DNA from: Symbiodinium microadriaticum
Lineage: Eukaryota > Sar > Dinophyceae > Suessiales > Symbiodiniaceae
Assembly (NCBI GenBank): GCA_001939145.1
Contig: LSRX01001124.1
Span: 1 to 64,000, forward strand
Direction of reading: 5' to 3'
DNA length: 64,000 bases
In this document: positions 17,563-27,826 of the stretch, in pieces
Layout: the number at the start of each line of letters is the position of its first letter
Position numbering within the stretch: the stretch's first letter is position 1
Notes under the pieces: generated by a model
What the model saw: only the letters and a program-made list of their open reading frames with translations
Database searches by the model: none
Told to the model about the DNA's origin: nothing
Program-made: the position numbers and the translations under genes

Positions 17563-18273
17563 CTAGATGAGGGCTCTGAGTCTTCATCTTCTCTGTCGGA
17601 CACTCCGGTGGTTATACCTCCAGTTCGACCTCCTCCACCTCGACCTGATCCTATCACTCGTCTTCAGCCCGTTGTCATCTTCCAGAGGGACACCTTTGAG
17701 ATTCGACGTGGCAGAACTCGGCAGTTACGATCATGACACCGAGGTGGTAGATTAGTTGTTTTCCATTTCGACTTTAAACAGGAATGCTTCTTCCTTAAGA
17801 AGGTATCCTTCTGGTCAGCCCTTTTTCGTTTCAATCAGGAAGATGCTTTTCCCTTGAAGAGGAACTTCCAGAAACAATTGCCCATATGCAATTGAGACAC
17901 TTCTTCCGAGAAGATACTCAAAGAACCTGCTAGGTTCATCGCTGCCTAACGTGCCAATCGCTGGCAACAAGTGGAGCTAAGCTCTACATTCTTTTGTGCA
18001 GTATGCTTTCCAACCTGGAGAGGTAACTGAACAAGTGGGCAAACTTTTCAGTTGAGTTTTGAACCGAAGATCCGCTTTTGTTCTTATTGTTTTCTGCTTC
18101 TGTAACCAGCTGTCTCCAGGCAAGAGATTGTACAGTATGTATAATTCTCAAGTCACTTTTACTGCAGTTCTTTTGACACTCCGCCATTGCAATTCGCTTG
18201 GGCAAAACACAGACAGTGCGAGTGCCGATATCACGGCCATGCAGTTGTACGAGTTTTTAAATTTGTGCCTGGT
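17563..18273 (+). other. Element A 3' untranslated region
   Basis: No long credible frame. It holds further degenerate palindromes near 17784, 17843, 17904 and 18003, and ends with TTTTTAAATTTGTGCCTG just before the 3' LTR. The same 18 bases occur at 12522-12539, upstream of the accessory ORFs. Confidence 0.6.
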
Positions 18274-18463
18274 TGAAGTACCGAATGTTACACATTCCGG
18301 GCATTCTTGATTGCACGTATCACTTGCATGTTTCGTGTCTGTGTGCTCAAGGTTCTAGCATAGCAGAGTATCTGGACTACAGCCCGTAGCTGTAAAAAGA
18401 GACACTTGCGTGCTTGTGTGCCTGTACGCTTTGCGAGGGTTCACACGCCCAAGTTACATCTCA
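18274..18463 (+). repeat. Element A 3' LTR
   Basis: Matches 3734-3924 with about seven differences, including one-base indels. An ambiguous base follows at 18464. Confidence 0.85.
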
Positions 18464-18464
18464 N

Positions 18465-18695
18465 GGGTGGCAGCGCGAGACCCAGGCTCTCACCGCGTTC
18501 ATGAACTTGGAGCTCGCTTTGGAGGCTGATGCCTGGGTCTGCGCTTTGTCCTCAAACTGGTGTCGCCTCATCGATGAGCTTCGCATGACGGTCGGAATGA
18601 AAGCATCAAAGCCATACCTCAGCATGTCACGCAGTGGCGGGAAGAGGCAGCCATGCACGCCCGAGAAGCCACAGTGTTACCTTCGCGACTTGTGA
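18465..18695 (+). CDS. Fucosyltransferase-like gene, C-terminal exon
   Basis: Reads in one frame from the element A boundary to a TGA at 18693-18695. ELALEADAWVCALSSNWCRL matches the FUT8 C-terminal block (LSQADFLVCTFSSQVCR), the part missing from the gene at 1841-3685. An intron acceptor may be formed at TCAN/GGG if the ambiguous base at 18464 is G. Together the two pieces cover a full GT23-like catalytic domain, so element A lies inside this gene, probably intronic. From 18696 to 19040 I see no gene and take it as 3' untranslated and intergenic sequence. Confidence 0.6.
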   Translation, partial: GWQRETQALTAFMNLELALEADAWVCALSSNWCRLIDELRMTVGMKASKPYLSMSRSGGKRQPCTPEKPQCYLRDL

Positions 18696-19040
18696 TGCAG
18701 ACGTGCGCCGGAGAGTAGCAAGTTCAAAGGTTCCCGATTCCAACCGGTCTTTTGGGGCTCACGTGGCTTATGCCTTGCACGACGAAGGGCACCCACCATC
18801 TTGCGTCCACATGCAAGATCGGCGTGGACTGTTTGTCGATTTGCATAAGCATTGGCTCAAAGCATTACAGATCTCCGCTTGACAACACATGCATGATTTG
18901 TAAGATCATGAATGTGAGATGGAAATACACTTATTGAGTAGCTGCTGTAACAAGATGCGCACAAAAACACACTAAGTTTCAACTTTGCTTGCGACCTGCG
19001 CTAACGTCTGTGTGTGTGCACAAGAGACAGCGACACGGCC

Positions 19041-21532
19041 ATGTCGTGGTGGCAAGCAGCCCTTGTGGTGGCGTTGCTGACGCCGTGTGTGTGCGGTTCA
19101 GAAGCGCCATCGAATCTGGTGGTTGTCGGAGGGTTTCCGACATGTGGCATATCCTACATCTATGGCATTCTAGAATCTCATCCCAACATCGTCACCTTTT
19201 CAATTCAGATAGGTGCGCTGCCCAATCTGCAGACGGAGTTTGAGGAGTCAGTCTTCGCCCTGGCAAAAGCGCTGCAAGTCCCCACGGGCCGTCCCTTGCA
19301 AGAAGTTTGCCGCGCGGAGTTCAAATCTCAAGCACCGACCTTCAGAGAGTGCAATCGTCTCGTGAACACGATCAGGGGCTGGTACAACATGTCCGTGCCT
19401 GCGACACTGGTCGTCTCGGACGAGTCCTTCTTTGAGAAGCAGGTGGGGTCGATTCTCAAAAACAGAAATATACGCTTCCAAGGCGCCATAAGCCAAACAC
19501 CATCCAACAACCCTAACCCTACAGCCCCAACGCCACATCTCCTAACCCCTAAACCCTAGACCCTCAATCCTAACAGATGCTTGCATCCCGCTGGCCGGGC
19601 AAAGTCAAGCTGCTCTTGTCGGTGCGGGATCCCGCGGACTTCCTATGGACAGCTTACAACTTCTGGACCCTTGCTTCATGGTGTAGGGTTTATAGGGCTC
19701 ATACTTTTTTTTTTTTTAATGGCTTGTTGGGTTTAGAGTCTCGGGTTTAAGGTTCCGGCACTTCACTTGTTTAGGATCCCGGGTGCGAGTGGGAGTACTT
19801 CGTAGTGGCAACTTGCAGCTTCTGGACACCGTCCTCCCGAGGATTTTGTGCGTGTGTGTGTCTGTGGGATGGGGGTTGGTTTGAGCCCGAAGCCCCAAAC
19901 CCACATGCCAAGCCCGATACCTCAACAGATTTGGCTTGCATGAAATCTATCTCGCATAACGTCTCAAAAAACACTCTCCTACTTGTTAAGGCCCTTGCGT
20001 GAGAAGCTTCCCTCTAACTTGGAGACTTCGCTTTGCAACCCAGGGCGCTGCCAGGGGAGCCGAAAGCCAACAACCAGGGTACCAGGACGGTGATGAACCT
20101 TGGAAACCGAAGGAGTTNCGGGGGGTGGGAGGGCTTCGGGGTTCTGAATAATTCGTAGTAGTATTGCTTGCTGCTGGTCCCTGTGCAGTTGTGCGATGAT
20201 CATTTACAAAGTCCTTATTCTACCGATGACGACCCAAATAATGGCCCTTATAGTGTGGCCTGGAAACCCTAAAACGAAAACCCTCAACCCTAAACCCTAA
20301 ACACCCCCGTTGCAAACCCCGAATCGGAGATTGTGGCGGGTTTGCAAGTTGAGGACTCGGGGCTCGGGCATATTTGGGGTCCGGACTTAGCCTCAGAACA
20401 GAATTGACAAAAGTCCTTTTGGAGCCAAAGGTGCCGTTGGAAGCCTTGTGTAGCTTGAAAGTGCCGGAGAATGTCGGAGAGATCTGAGGAAAACTCACGT
20501 CCGCAGCCCGGAGCTTTTCGACGAGTTAGTGTTGGCGGACGGCAAGAAAGAGGCCTGGGCACCCAGGGCCAACAAGATCACCGGGCAGTGGTTCGACCAG
20601 ATCAAGAATCTGAAGGATGTCTCCGCGAACCTCCTCTTCTTGAAGTCTGAGGACCAGTCATGTGTTGTTTACACGACTGTCCGGGCCTTGCTGTGCTTTG
20701 TGAGGCGATGAGTTTTTGGATTCATGTCGAACGTTGGACACATGTCTCTAGACAAGGTTTATCTACCACAAAACGGGAGAGTCTTGAAAGCGACCCGTTT
20801 GGTTGGTGTTCTTGTGCAACAAGACGTTGCATCCGCACGGGACGTGAGAGTTTCGCTTCATTCCTCAACTATACCGTTGTTTTAGTCAGCGCACCTCAAT
20901 GTTGCAAAGCTTAGCCCTATTCCGAGACGACCGAAATAGGGTTCATTAAGCTGGAAGACCTTGTATAAGGATCTCAAGAACCCGCAATGCGCCGATAAAC
21001 CCTGCAACACCTGTTTGAGCCCCCTACGAGGCCCCTGGGATCGTAGAAACAAAGGTCGTGCTTCACATAGTCATGTACTACAATGTACTATAACATACTA
21101 TAACATAGAAAAATACACTATGATATGTTATAATAATAAGGCATCTCTTTGGGCAAGGTTCATGGTTTGGGGCTTTGGTTTGCGAACTCGGCAACCCTAT
21201 GTACTATAAACTCCTTGAAGTCCTTGAAGAACTGGTTGTGTCGCTCGAACACGGCTAATGTAAATTTAGGTAAGTTGCTCAACACCCCGGTCCCACATAG
21301 TAACCAAACTCTAATTGCCCCGAACACTTGCAATCGTACAGCACATCCTCAACCCTCAGGCCCTAAACCCTCAACCCTAAACCCTCAGGCCCTAAACCCT
21401 CAAGCCTAGCTCTAAACCCTGAGCCCTATGTCTCGAAGGATTTCACGGAGGATTTGAGCGCGAGCTTCACGAGGATGGGTTCATTCTTTGGAGTGAACGC
21501 GTCGCTGTTTTCTTACAAGGCACATCATGTTT
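19041..21532 (+). CDS. Sulfotransferase-like gene, copy A (four exons seen)
   Basis: Predicted Golgi-lumenal sulfotransferase using PAPS. Exon 1 (19041 to about 19442) starts with a signal peptide (MSWWQAALVVALLTPCVCG) and the PAPS 5'-phosphosulfate loop LVVVGGFPTCGISYIY followed by ESHPN. Exon 2 (19577 to about 19681) has KVKLLLSVRDPADF, the 3'-phosphate-binding RxP motif. Exon 3 (about 20493-20657) has ITGQWFDQIKNLKD. Exon 4 (about 21430-21528) has DFTEDLSASFTRMGSFFGVN and ends at AAG/GCAC. Homologous exons of copy B, in the same order, support the exon calls. Introns hold CCCTAAA-type strings. A possible fifth exon lies beyond element B at 33058-33170. Exact splice sites are inferred from conservation. 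Confidence 0.62.
19682..20492 (+). other. Intron of sulfotransferase copy A
   Basis: No frame resembling protein. Contains scattered CCCTAAACCC and its reverse complement (near 20270-20310), a T10 run at 19709, and one ambiguous base at 20117. Confidence 0.5.
21345..21426. repeat. Interstitial telomere-like repeat
   Basis: Imperfect CCCTAAACCCTCAA units. Similar but shorter strings occur at 19503-19565, 20270-20310, 22405-22500, 35820-35880 and 36148-36162, all in non-coding sequence around the sulfotransferase exons. Confidence 0.7.
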
Positions 21533-22778
21533 AGGGTGCGTTTTTTTGGTTGTTTCGGCATGTTTCGGCTTGGGGGTTTCGGGCCCCACGGTTTAGGAGT
21601 ACAAGTTTAGCCTGCAGATGCCTGCAGCAAGGCTCTGGATGCCGCACCATGTGTCGCAGTGTTAAGCGGGAAATTTCGAAGGTTTTTGTGGGTTAGGGTC
21701 TCGCGATTGTTTGCCAATGCTGTAAGGATGCTGCAGAGCATGGACCCAGAAACGCCGGCTGCCAAAAAGTCAGCCGACATGTGATGTGCTCAGCTGATGA
21801 GATTTGCCATACCCTATCCACTATACTACCGCATACCACAGCCCCAAAGTCTGCTCCTGGAGTCAGGGCAAGCTATATGCACGTTTCGAGGCAAGTCGAT
21901 GCAGTAAGGGTTCAGTGGTCTAGGATGTAGAGACCAACATGCCTGCATCCGGAGGCCCATCCGAAAGCGTTACCTGTTTGGTAAGCAGGTCATCATATTC
22001 AATCTGGCTATCTTACTTGGAAACCCAGCGCGTCAACTACGTCTTATAGACCTCCAAGTAGATGTTCAAAACTTGTTTCGCAGAGCCACAAAACTCAAAA
22101 AATCTTTCAACCTTCAGGCAACGACCTCGGTCTACAAAACGTCTACCTCTAGACTCTAGAGCTTTAAGGAGCCCTTGAAGCGAGCCTTGTCTTAACAACC
22201 CGTAACACCTGAAAGTCCGATAAACCCGAACCCCGAAAATCAATAAAATGCCCAATGGACTTCAAAAATGCAGAGGGATCCTGAATACGACTTACATCAT
22301 GATCCTCGACTAAGGGCTTTGGAGAAGACCCACATACCGATAAAGCTTTGAAGGGTTTCATGAGGACCTTAATCGCGGTTTGTCATACTCATACTCTGCC
22401 TACTCAAACCTTAAACCTAAAACCCTAAACCTTGAAACCCTAAACTTACCAAAATGTTCTATGTCCCCTGATCCTCCAACCCTAGGCCCTAAACCCGACG
22501 CCCCTTGATCCTCGAAGCCTTGAAGTGTCGCTGGGAGGTGGCCCAAAGCCGTAGTATCGGTCTGCACCTCGTCTCTTGGGGGTCTGGTTTTGTTTTCAAG
22601 TAGAGGGATCATACCTTAGGGCTTTAGGGCTTTTGGGTATATTCTTTTCGGACTTTCTTCTCGGATTTTACTAAATATAGGGTTTGAAGCTTATTTTTTT
22701 TGGTTTGGGGGAGGCTTTGATGGTATGCTTTACGACTTCGGGGATTCGGGTTATTGAATGTTTGTCGGAAAGAGTGTG
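21533..22778. other. Non-coding stretch before element B
   Basis: No credible frame on either strand. Probably intron of the sulfotransferase gene. Contains degenerate CCCTAAA strings (22405-22500) and a GT microsatellite at 22775-22788 abutting element B. Confidence 0.5.
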
Positions 22779-23163
22779 TGTGTGTGTGGACTCCTCTCGT
22801 ACATGAGGTAAGGGATTCACAATCCGTACCGATAGCTTTTTGCCATCACTGATTGACTCAGTGTTCTGCAGGGGGGTACGGCTCTCTGATGCTACCGTAC
22901 CCAACGAAGCTATGCATCAGAGAGGGAAGCCAAGCCTGATCAGCTTGGTGTACCTGCTTTCGGATTAGCCAGTGGGCCCCCTGTGGCACTGGAGTAACCA
23001 AAACTAGAGTGACTGCCTGCATTGTTGCCGCAATCTGACATTCATGATGGCTCGACCCCATGCTTGATTACACACCGCAACGGAGTTTCCTGTGCACCAA
23101 CAGCTAGCGCATGTACTTCAGGTACATCTGTCCGCGAGTGCAGAAACCACTTTTCTAAGTGTG
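22779..23163 (+). repeat. Element B left terminal repeat
   Basis: Starts TGTGTGTGTGGACTCC and ends TTCTAAGTGTG. Rich in structure: GGGTACGG (22874-22881) pairs with CCGTACCC (22895-22902), while CTCTCTGATGC (22882-22892) pairs with GCATCAGAGAG (22914-22924). CCAAGC/GCTTGG and CCAGTG/CACTGG hairpins follow. Confidence 0.85.
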
Positions 23164-23615
23164 ATTCAACGGCCTTCCGTCAAGGCGCCGTGCTGGTCTC
23201 ATTTCGAGGCAGTCCTCGCGTATGGGGATCCGTTCTTTCTCCTTCAGTGGAGATTTCGATTCTCTCTCTCTTGTCGACTCTCTTTCACCATGTATTCATG
23301 AAGGCCCAGAGACCTGAGGCACTGTTCAGTTCGGTCGCAGGCTTTCTTGCCCATCAGTCGGGCAAGACATGAGGGTCAAGCACAGGACGGCATACGCTTC
23401 TGAGCTTTGCTGCTGTAGGTCGGCTCTGCTGACTAGTTCCTGACTTAATTTTTCTCTTCCCTATTCTGCCTTCGCACATTTCGGCATGAGTTCTGACATG
23501 AGGTCTAACTAATTGCATTAGGGTAAAGGGACTGCAAGTGACCCTGCCATGTTTTTCGCACTGTGACCGGACACTAGCTGCAGTGCACAAGCTTCGGTGT
23601 GTGTTACTAACAATC

Positions 23616-25716
23616 ATGATGCAGTTTCACCCTATGGCACAGCCTCCGATGCAAGCAATGATGCCAGCACCAGCTGCCGCGTCGCAACAATTGTTGCCGA
23701 CAGCACATTTCTGTGCACCACCAGCAGTGTTTCACCCAGCAGCACCCTGGACACATGGGTACGCACCCGCTGCACCCATGCAACAACAGGTACAAATGCA
23801 GCATCCACCACTTCAGCAACCACAACCTCAGCAGCCGCACTCCCAGCAAGCATTTGGACAGCTCCCTGTGGCCCAGCAGGTGCCATTTACGCCATGCGCG
23901 CCATTCCCCACCACGCCTGCTGCGGAGGTACAGCAAACCTGCCCTCCATTTCACATACCAGCCAATGCAACGACGATTCCCAACTTTACACAGCAGTCTA
24001 CTCACAACAGGATTCCTCAACCACAGCCACAGTACCCACCACTCCCCAATCCATCACAATACCCTTTAGACACCACAACAGCGCCTATGCCGGCCCCCAC
24101 AGCACCCACAACATCTTTTGCAGCCCTACCCCAACCACCTTTGCAGTCTGCCCCGGTTCCTGCCCAGCATGGCACACAGCCACCCTCCGGATGCCCGGGA
24201 ACAGCAAATCAGCAAGCAAACAATTCTCCAGTGACACATAACCCCACCCCTACAAATCTTACTGGTCCGGCAGCACCTTACAAGTACACCACACCATCAC
24301 ACCCCACACCTGCTCATCATCCAACCCCCGACGTTACCCAATCCACTACTGAGATTACAGCCCAAACCATTCCCCGACCCACACAAGCTCCCACCACTCA
24401 CAACCAGCACCAGAGCTTGCACCGCTCCCGTACCCCACTCTCCAGACACCGCCGGACCAACAGGTCAGAACGGCGCAGGTCATCGACGCAAAGACGCACC
24501 AAACGCTCCACCCGACGACATTCAGCATCACGGAGGCGCCGGCCCCGACGCTCCGCCCGACGACATTCAGTATCACGGAAGCGCCGCCCTCGACGCAACC
24601 ATAGCAGATCTCGTTCTACACCCAGCCGGTCTATTTCACGTTCGGTCCATACCAGAAGAAGGCGGGATTCTCGACGAAGGACACCAAGCCCTAGCAACAG
24701 CCCTTCACCACCGCCACGGACGAGCCGGTCCCCCACCCCACGGATCAGGCTGCAGCCTGCAAACATCCTTCGTCAGCAGTTTCAGAGAGTGGCGCGCACA
24801 ATGGGATCAACAAGTGCAGGACCACGTCGCACCCCACCCCCACCACCTCCTCCAAAAACATCCAAAACACCCTCAAAACAACATTCCCACCGACATTCCG
24901 ACAACCCATCACACGGCAACAGCTCACAGCAGCCTTTCAACGTGTTCACAAGCCCTTTGCCACCATGCATTGAAGTACGTCCAGCAGCTGAAGTGCCACA
25001 CGACCAGAGACCCAAACTACACAGCTACGACATTCAAGATGCCGAGCGATGGATTGAGAAGGTTCGAGAAATCTGCGGCGACTCGGCCGTTGATGGTTTC
25101 ACCCGAGACCAATTGGTCGGTCTATCGCAGATGCTACATGCCGCAGGGTATGTTCCCAACGACCAAGGCATTGAGACAATTCGGTGGGTGGAGATAGATA
25201 GTCTCTATCCCACCCTCGTTATTTCATTGCACGACCCCGACCTCTTCGAAGAGAACAGTATACCATTTCGCGCCCCGCCACCTTTTGGTGTTACTGCTGA
25301 GTGGCAGACCAACCCTCCTGCTGTGAGTTATTACACGTTCGTTCATGGAACATCTTTTCAAGCAGGTGCAGAAATATTGCGCGAGGGAATGTTGAGGCCA
25401 ACTGCACTCCCTAGAACATCGCGTGCCACATCATCGGTGGTTTACGGGGCGGCCACCCCGGGGGAGATCTCGGATTACACGGTGCAGACTGCAACGGCTC
25501 AACTCCTCAAACGACCGAAAAGTCGTAATGACATTATTTTGCTGTGCACATTGGCTGGCCACCACCGAGGCACACTATAAGGCCAGTTGGTCCAGCTTGA
25601 CCGACGAAGCACATGTGTGCCGTCGCCGAGGAATTTTGCGCAACAGCGACCGCTGGGGTGCCCATGCGGGTCACCTCCATGTGCAGGGTTTGCTGATGGT
25701 GGGTCACAACAGATGA
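23616..25716 (+). CDS. Element B ORF1: P/Q- and RS-rich protein with ART-like C-terminus
   Basis: Start taken at ATGATGCAG (23616); the frame is open from 23538. Residues 1-265 are Pro/Gln/Thr-rich. About 270-390 is an Arg/Ser-rich, SR-like basic region. About 460-655 is folded-looking. In it YYTFVHGTSFQAGAEILREG followed by MLRPT and VVYGAATPG recalls the HGT....I..G pattern of ADP-ribosyltransferase or KptA folds; I cannot say which, or whether it is active. The main frame stops at 25578-25580. A natural continuation (KASWSSLTDEAHVCRRRGIL, ending near 25716) is in another frame, so an indel near 25570 is likely. The same protein, diverged, is encoded on the minus strand at 62739-63490 and 52842-53520. 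Confidence 0.55.
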
Positions 25717-25835
25717 CCATTGATTGCAGGCAAAACAATGCCCCTACACATGCGTCGCACTGCATAAGCACTTCTGTAAGTTTCACAAAGACTAGTTCTG
25801 TTCCCTTCACATGCTACTCCCTGACTTGCAGGCCC

Positions 25836-26336
25836 ATGGCTTCAGACGACGAATCGTCTTGGCACTCAGGCATGGCCATTCTTGAGCAGCGAAGCACTTC
25901 TCGCTCGGCAGGGTCATCTGCACGGATCACCGAAGTACCAGCAACAGACATTCTGCAACAGAAGACTGCCAAGAGCAAGCTCAAAAAGAAGCACAAGTCA
26001 AGCAAAACAAGGAAAGAGACCAAGAAGACCAAAAAGAGCACCAAACACAAAAGACAAACATACTACAGCAACATATGCAGCGGATCATCCAGCGACTCCG
26101 CATACATCAACCAAGACCACCACCTTCAACTTCACCACCACCACACCAACGACCCTGCAAACCAAGCAACATCGACTTCTACTTCGGCACCAACTGGCGC
26201 GGCACCCAGCTCCAGAGCTTGCACTAAGATGATGGTCCGAGCTGGATATCGTTGCCCGTGTCATTTTCTGAGAGAGTGCCCGTCAGTCATTTTTCAGCAA
26301 CCTGTCACTCTAGTGTTTCACCCTACGACTAACTGA
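25836..26336 (+). CDS. Element B ORF2: Lys-rich protein
   Basis: Starts at ATG 25836, five bases after TTGCAG, a good splice-acceptor-like sequence. A serine-rich beginning is followed by a lysine-rich stretch (KSKLKKKHKSSKTRKETKK). A coiled-coil-like Gln/Glu-rich reading exists in a neighbouring frame from about 25975, ending NIDFYFGTNW, so the true C-terminus is uncertain. A possible relative is on the minus strand at 52356-52679, which also ends in KKKKK. Function unknown; nucleic-acid or nuclear binding is a guess from charge. Confidence 0.4.
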   Translation: MASDDESSWHSGMAILEQRSTSRSAGSSARITEVPATDILQQKTAKSKLKKKHKSSKTRKETKKTKKSTKHKRQTYYSNICSGSSSDSAYINQDHHLQLHHHHTNDPANQATSTSTSAPTGAAPSSRACTKMMVRAGYRCPCHFLRECPSVIFQQPVTLVFHPTTN

Positions 26337-26479
26337 GACCAACGCAGTGAACGTTTGTATATTCAAAACAGCTCTTGATGCGCTGTGACATAGTCTCCAA
26401 ATGTGTTTGCCAGACTTGTCACTTGTTCTGGTCAGTGTTGCCGGCTTCAGGAACGCAGGTAGCCCGAGTTGTACACAGG

Positions 26480-27238
26480 ATGCAGCGAACACCACCCCCA
26501 CCACCACCGGGGCACCGAGGCACATACAGAGTGCCCACTGGCATCTTGACAAGAGCAGCACACTCCTATCAAGCGCCACCACCCACTACAGCAACCCCGC
26601 CCCAGCGAGGGGCGCCGTATTATGCCCAGCCGACAGTTCAATTCACCCCACAACCACGCTTCCCCCCTCAGCCCCCAACGTTTTACCCTACCACATACCA
26701 CCGCGCCAGCCCTGCTCTTCCATCTCACCATCACACCCCAACCCCTTTCGCCACTCCACCCCTCCCAAGCGATTTTGTTTCCTCCGAGCATTACCACGAT
26801 TGCAGGGTCGTCTATGGGTACGACTTGCCCAAAGCAGTCAAAGCAACCACATACACCCAGAAGCTAGGCATCGCAGGATGTCCAATTGAGACGGTTCCTC
26901 TTTTGGCCGTGATCCACCACTCATGGTCTTCATACTGGCTTCGCTACTTGTGTCATGGACACGAAATATTCCCTGTGTTCACCGAACACATATCCCATGC
27001 AATGCTCGCCACGGAGCTCTTTTCTCGACTCAATCACAACAAGATTGACCTCGACACTGTTGCCCTCGCACATTGTCAAGGTGCCATCCCACCTATTCCC
27101 AATCCAACCAAGAAGCAAGCATTGGCGGCCCTGGCTGATGAATTTTATGAATACATGAGTGGACTCATCCATGGAAACACCTATTCAGAACACAGACTCC
27201 ACAGACCCACAATCCAGCCAGAGGATTCTACAGCTTGA
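26480..27238 (+). CDS. Element B ORF3: Pro-rich protein with conserved C-terminal region
   Basis: ATG 26480 is in frame with an open region from 26375. The first 100 residues are Pro/Thr/His-rich. The last 140 look folded (VVYGYDLPKAVKATTY, HHSWSSYWLRYLCHGHEIF). Weak resemblance to the small proteins encoded near 39842-40811 (minus) and 51901-52151 (plus) suggests a Penelope-associated family. No function recognised. Overlaps the next ORF by 80 bp. Confidence 0.45.
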   Translation: MQRTPPPPPPGHRGTYRVPTGILTRAAHSYQAPPPTTATPPQRGAPYYAQPTVQFTPQPRFPPQPPTFYPTTYHRASPALPSHHHTPTPFATPPLPSDFVSSEHYHDCRVVYGYDLPKAVKATTYTQKLGIAGCPIETVPLLAVIHHSWSSYWLRYLCHGHEIFPVFTEHISHAMLATELFSRLNHNKIDLDTVALAHCQGAIPPIPNPTKKQALAALADEFYEYMSGLIHGNTYSEHRLHRPTIQPEDSTA

Positions 27239-27826
27239 ACAGCAGCTCGCCGCCGCACAAGCGCAGCTAGCTGCATCCAACGGCAGCCAAGACCCACCCG
27301 CCACTCCTACCAAGAAGCGTCCGCCTCCCTCCCCGTCACCCACAATCAGCAGCACACCACAAAAAAACCCGTGCATCAAAACCGCTGCTCTTCCCGTTGC
27401 CCCCTCTCAGGCCACTCCCCCAGACACCCCCATCCCCACTCCAGCCACATCCAACACACCCAAACCTGCTCACGCTACAATCACCACACCCAACCCCAAG
27501 TCCACAAAGCCCATTGCAGAAAGGTACAGACTTTCACGGAGCCACCGGGCACCTCACAGTGGTTTTCGCAAAATTATACCGGAGCCCATTCCGACGCTGG
27601 CATCCAAAGGTGGATAGGTTCCCTCCGCGTCTCGGACCCCAGGAAACAGGAGGTCCGAACCAACATCCAGGAACTCCTCAAGCAGTATCCGAGCCTATCT
27701 GATCAACAAACAGAACAGCTGCAGAAAAATGCTGAATCCTGGGGCCTACCGCAGCAACACATTCGCAAATTACGGGCCAACCACCTAATCAGCATTCTCA
27801 GCGTGATTACCCATTTTACTGAGTGA
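27159..27826 (+). CDS. Element B ORF4: coiled-coil protein, frameshifted
   Basis: Begins MDSSMETPIQ, then a heptad-like LEQQLAAAQAQLAASN and a Pro/Thr-rich linker. Near 27520 the sensible reading moves to another frame (WIGSLRVSDPRKQEVRTNIQ, then ELLKQYPSLSDQQ), ending at TGA 27824-27826. After that TGA the same frame stays open to about 28108 with protein-like sequence (AITLWLAGKCILLHALHYH), so stop readthrough into the next protein is possible. The stop context is GAG TGA CTC, as at the gag-pol border of element D. Confidence 0.4.

Larger units (their letters stand above)
6057..18015 (+). repeat. Dispersed covarying palindromes (about 20 copies)
   Basis: Units of about 26 bp with the form GGARGC, 5-bp arm, 4-nt YYTN-type loop, complementary arm, GGTACC or GGAACC. 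Examples: GC-TCTTC-CTTT-GAAGA-GG (about 6060), TTCCC-CTCT-GGGAA (6503), GGTCC-CTTA-GGACC (6555), TCCTC-CTCT-GAGGA (7877, 12673), GGCAC-CCTT-GTGCC (9337), GGTCC-CTTT-GGACC (9432), TTCTC-CTCC-GAGAA (10764), TCTTC-ATTT-GAAGA (13732), TCCCC-CTCT-GGGGA (13794), TCTCC-CTCT-GGAGA (15073, 15151), TTCTT-CCTT-AAGAA (17786). Arms differ between copies yet remain complementary. Coding copies stay in frame. Confidence 0.85.
3734..18463 (+). mobile_element. Element A: 14.7 kb Ty1/copia-like LTR retrotransposon with accessory ORFs
   Basis: Bounded by 191/190-bp direct repeats starting TGAAGTACC and ending ATCTCA. The order is LTR, primer-binding site, hairpin leader, gag-protease-integrase-RT-RNase H, two large extra ORFs, 3' untranslated region, LTR. 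Integrase before RT marks the copia (Pseudoviridae-type) class. The LTRs differ at several positions and one-base indels (roughly 3-4 percent), so it is older than elements B, C and D. The 5-bp flanks are GGGGG on the left and NGGGT on the right, so a target duplication cannot be confirmed. It separates two parts of a fucosyltransferase-like gene, probably sitting in an intron. Confidence 0.88.

Noticed and set aside
6057..17850. CRISPR-like array for the palindromes of element A
   Set aside because: Spacing is irregular over 12 kb, units lie inside coding frames, and the genome is eukaryotic.
3729..18468. A 5-bp target duplication for element A
   Set aside because: Left flank GGGGG and right flank NGGGT do not match, and the right flank contains an ambiguous base.
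20724..20885. Short plus-strand frame in the sulfotransferase intron
   Set aside because: Reads smoothly for about 50 codons but has no counterpart in copy B and no family motif.
22860..22960. Hammerhead ribozyme in the element B terminal repeat
   Set aside because: CTGATG and GAAG are present, but the CTGANGA and GAAA core is not, so the known hammerhead is not supported. The structure is reported without that name.
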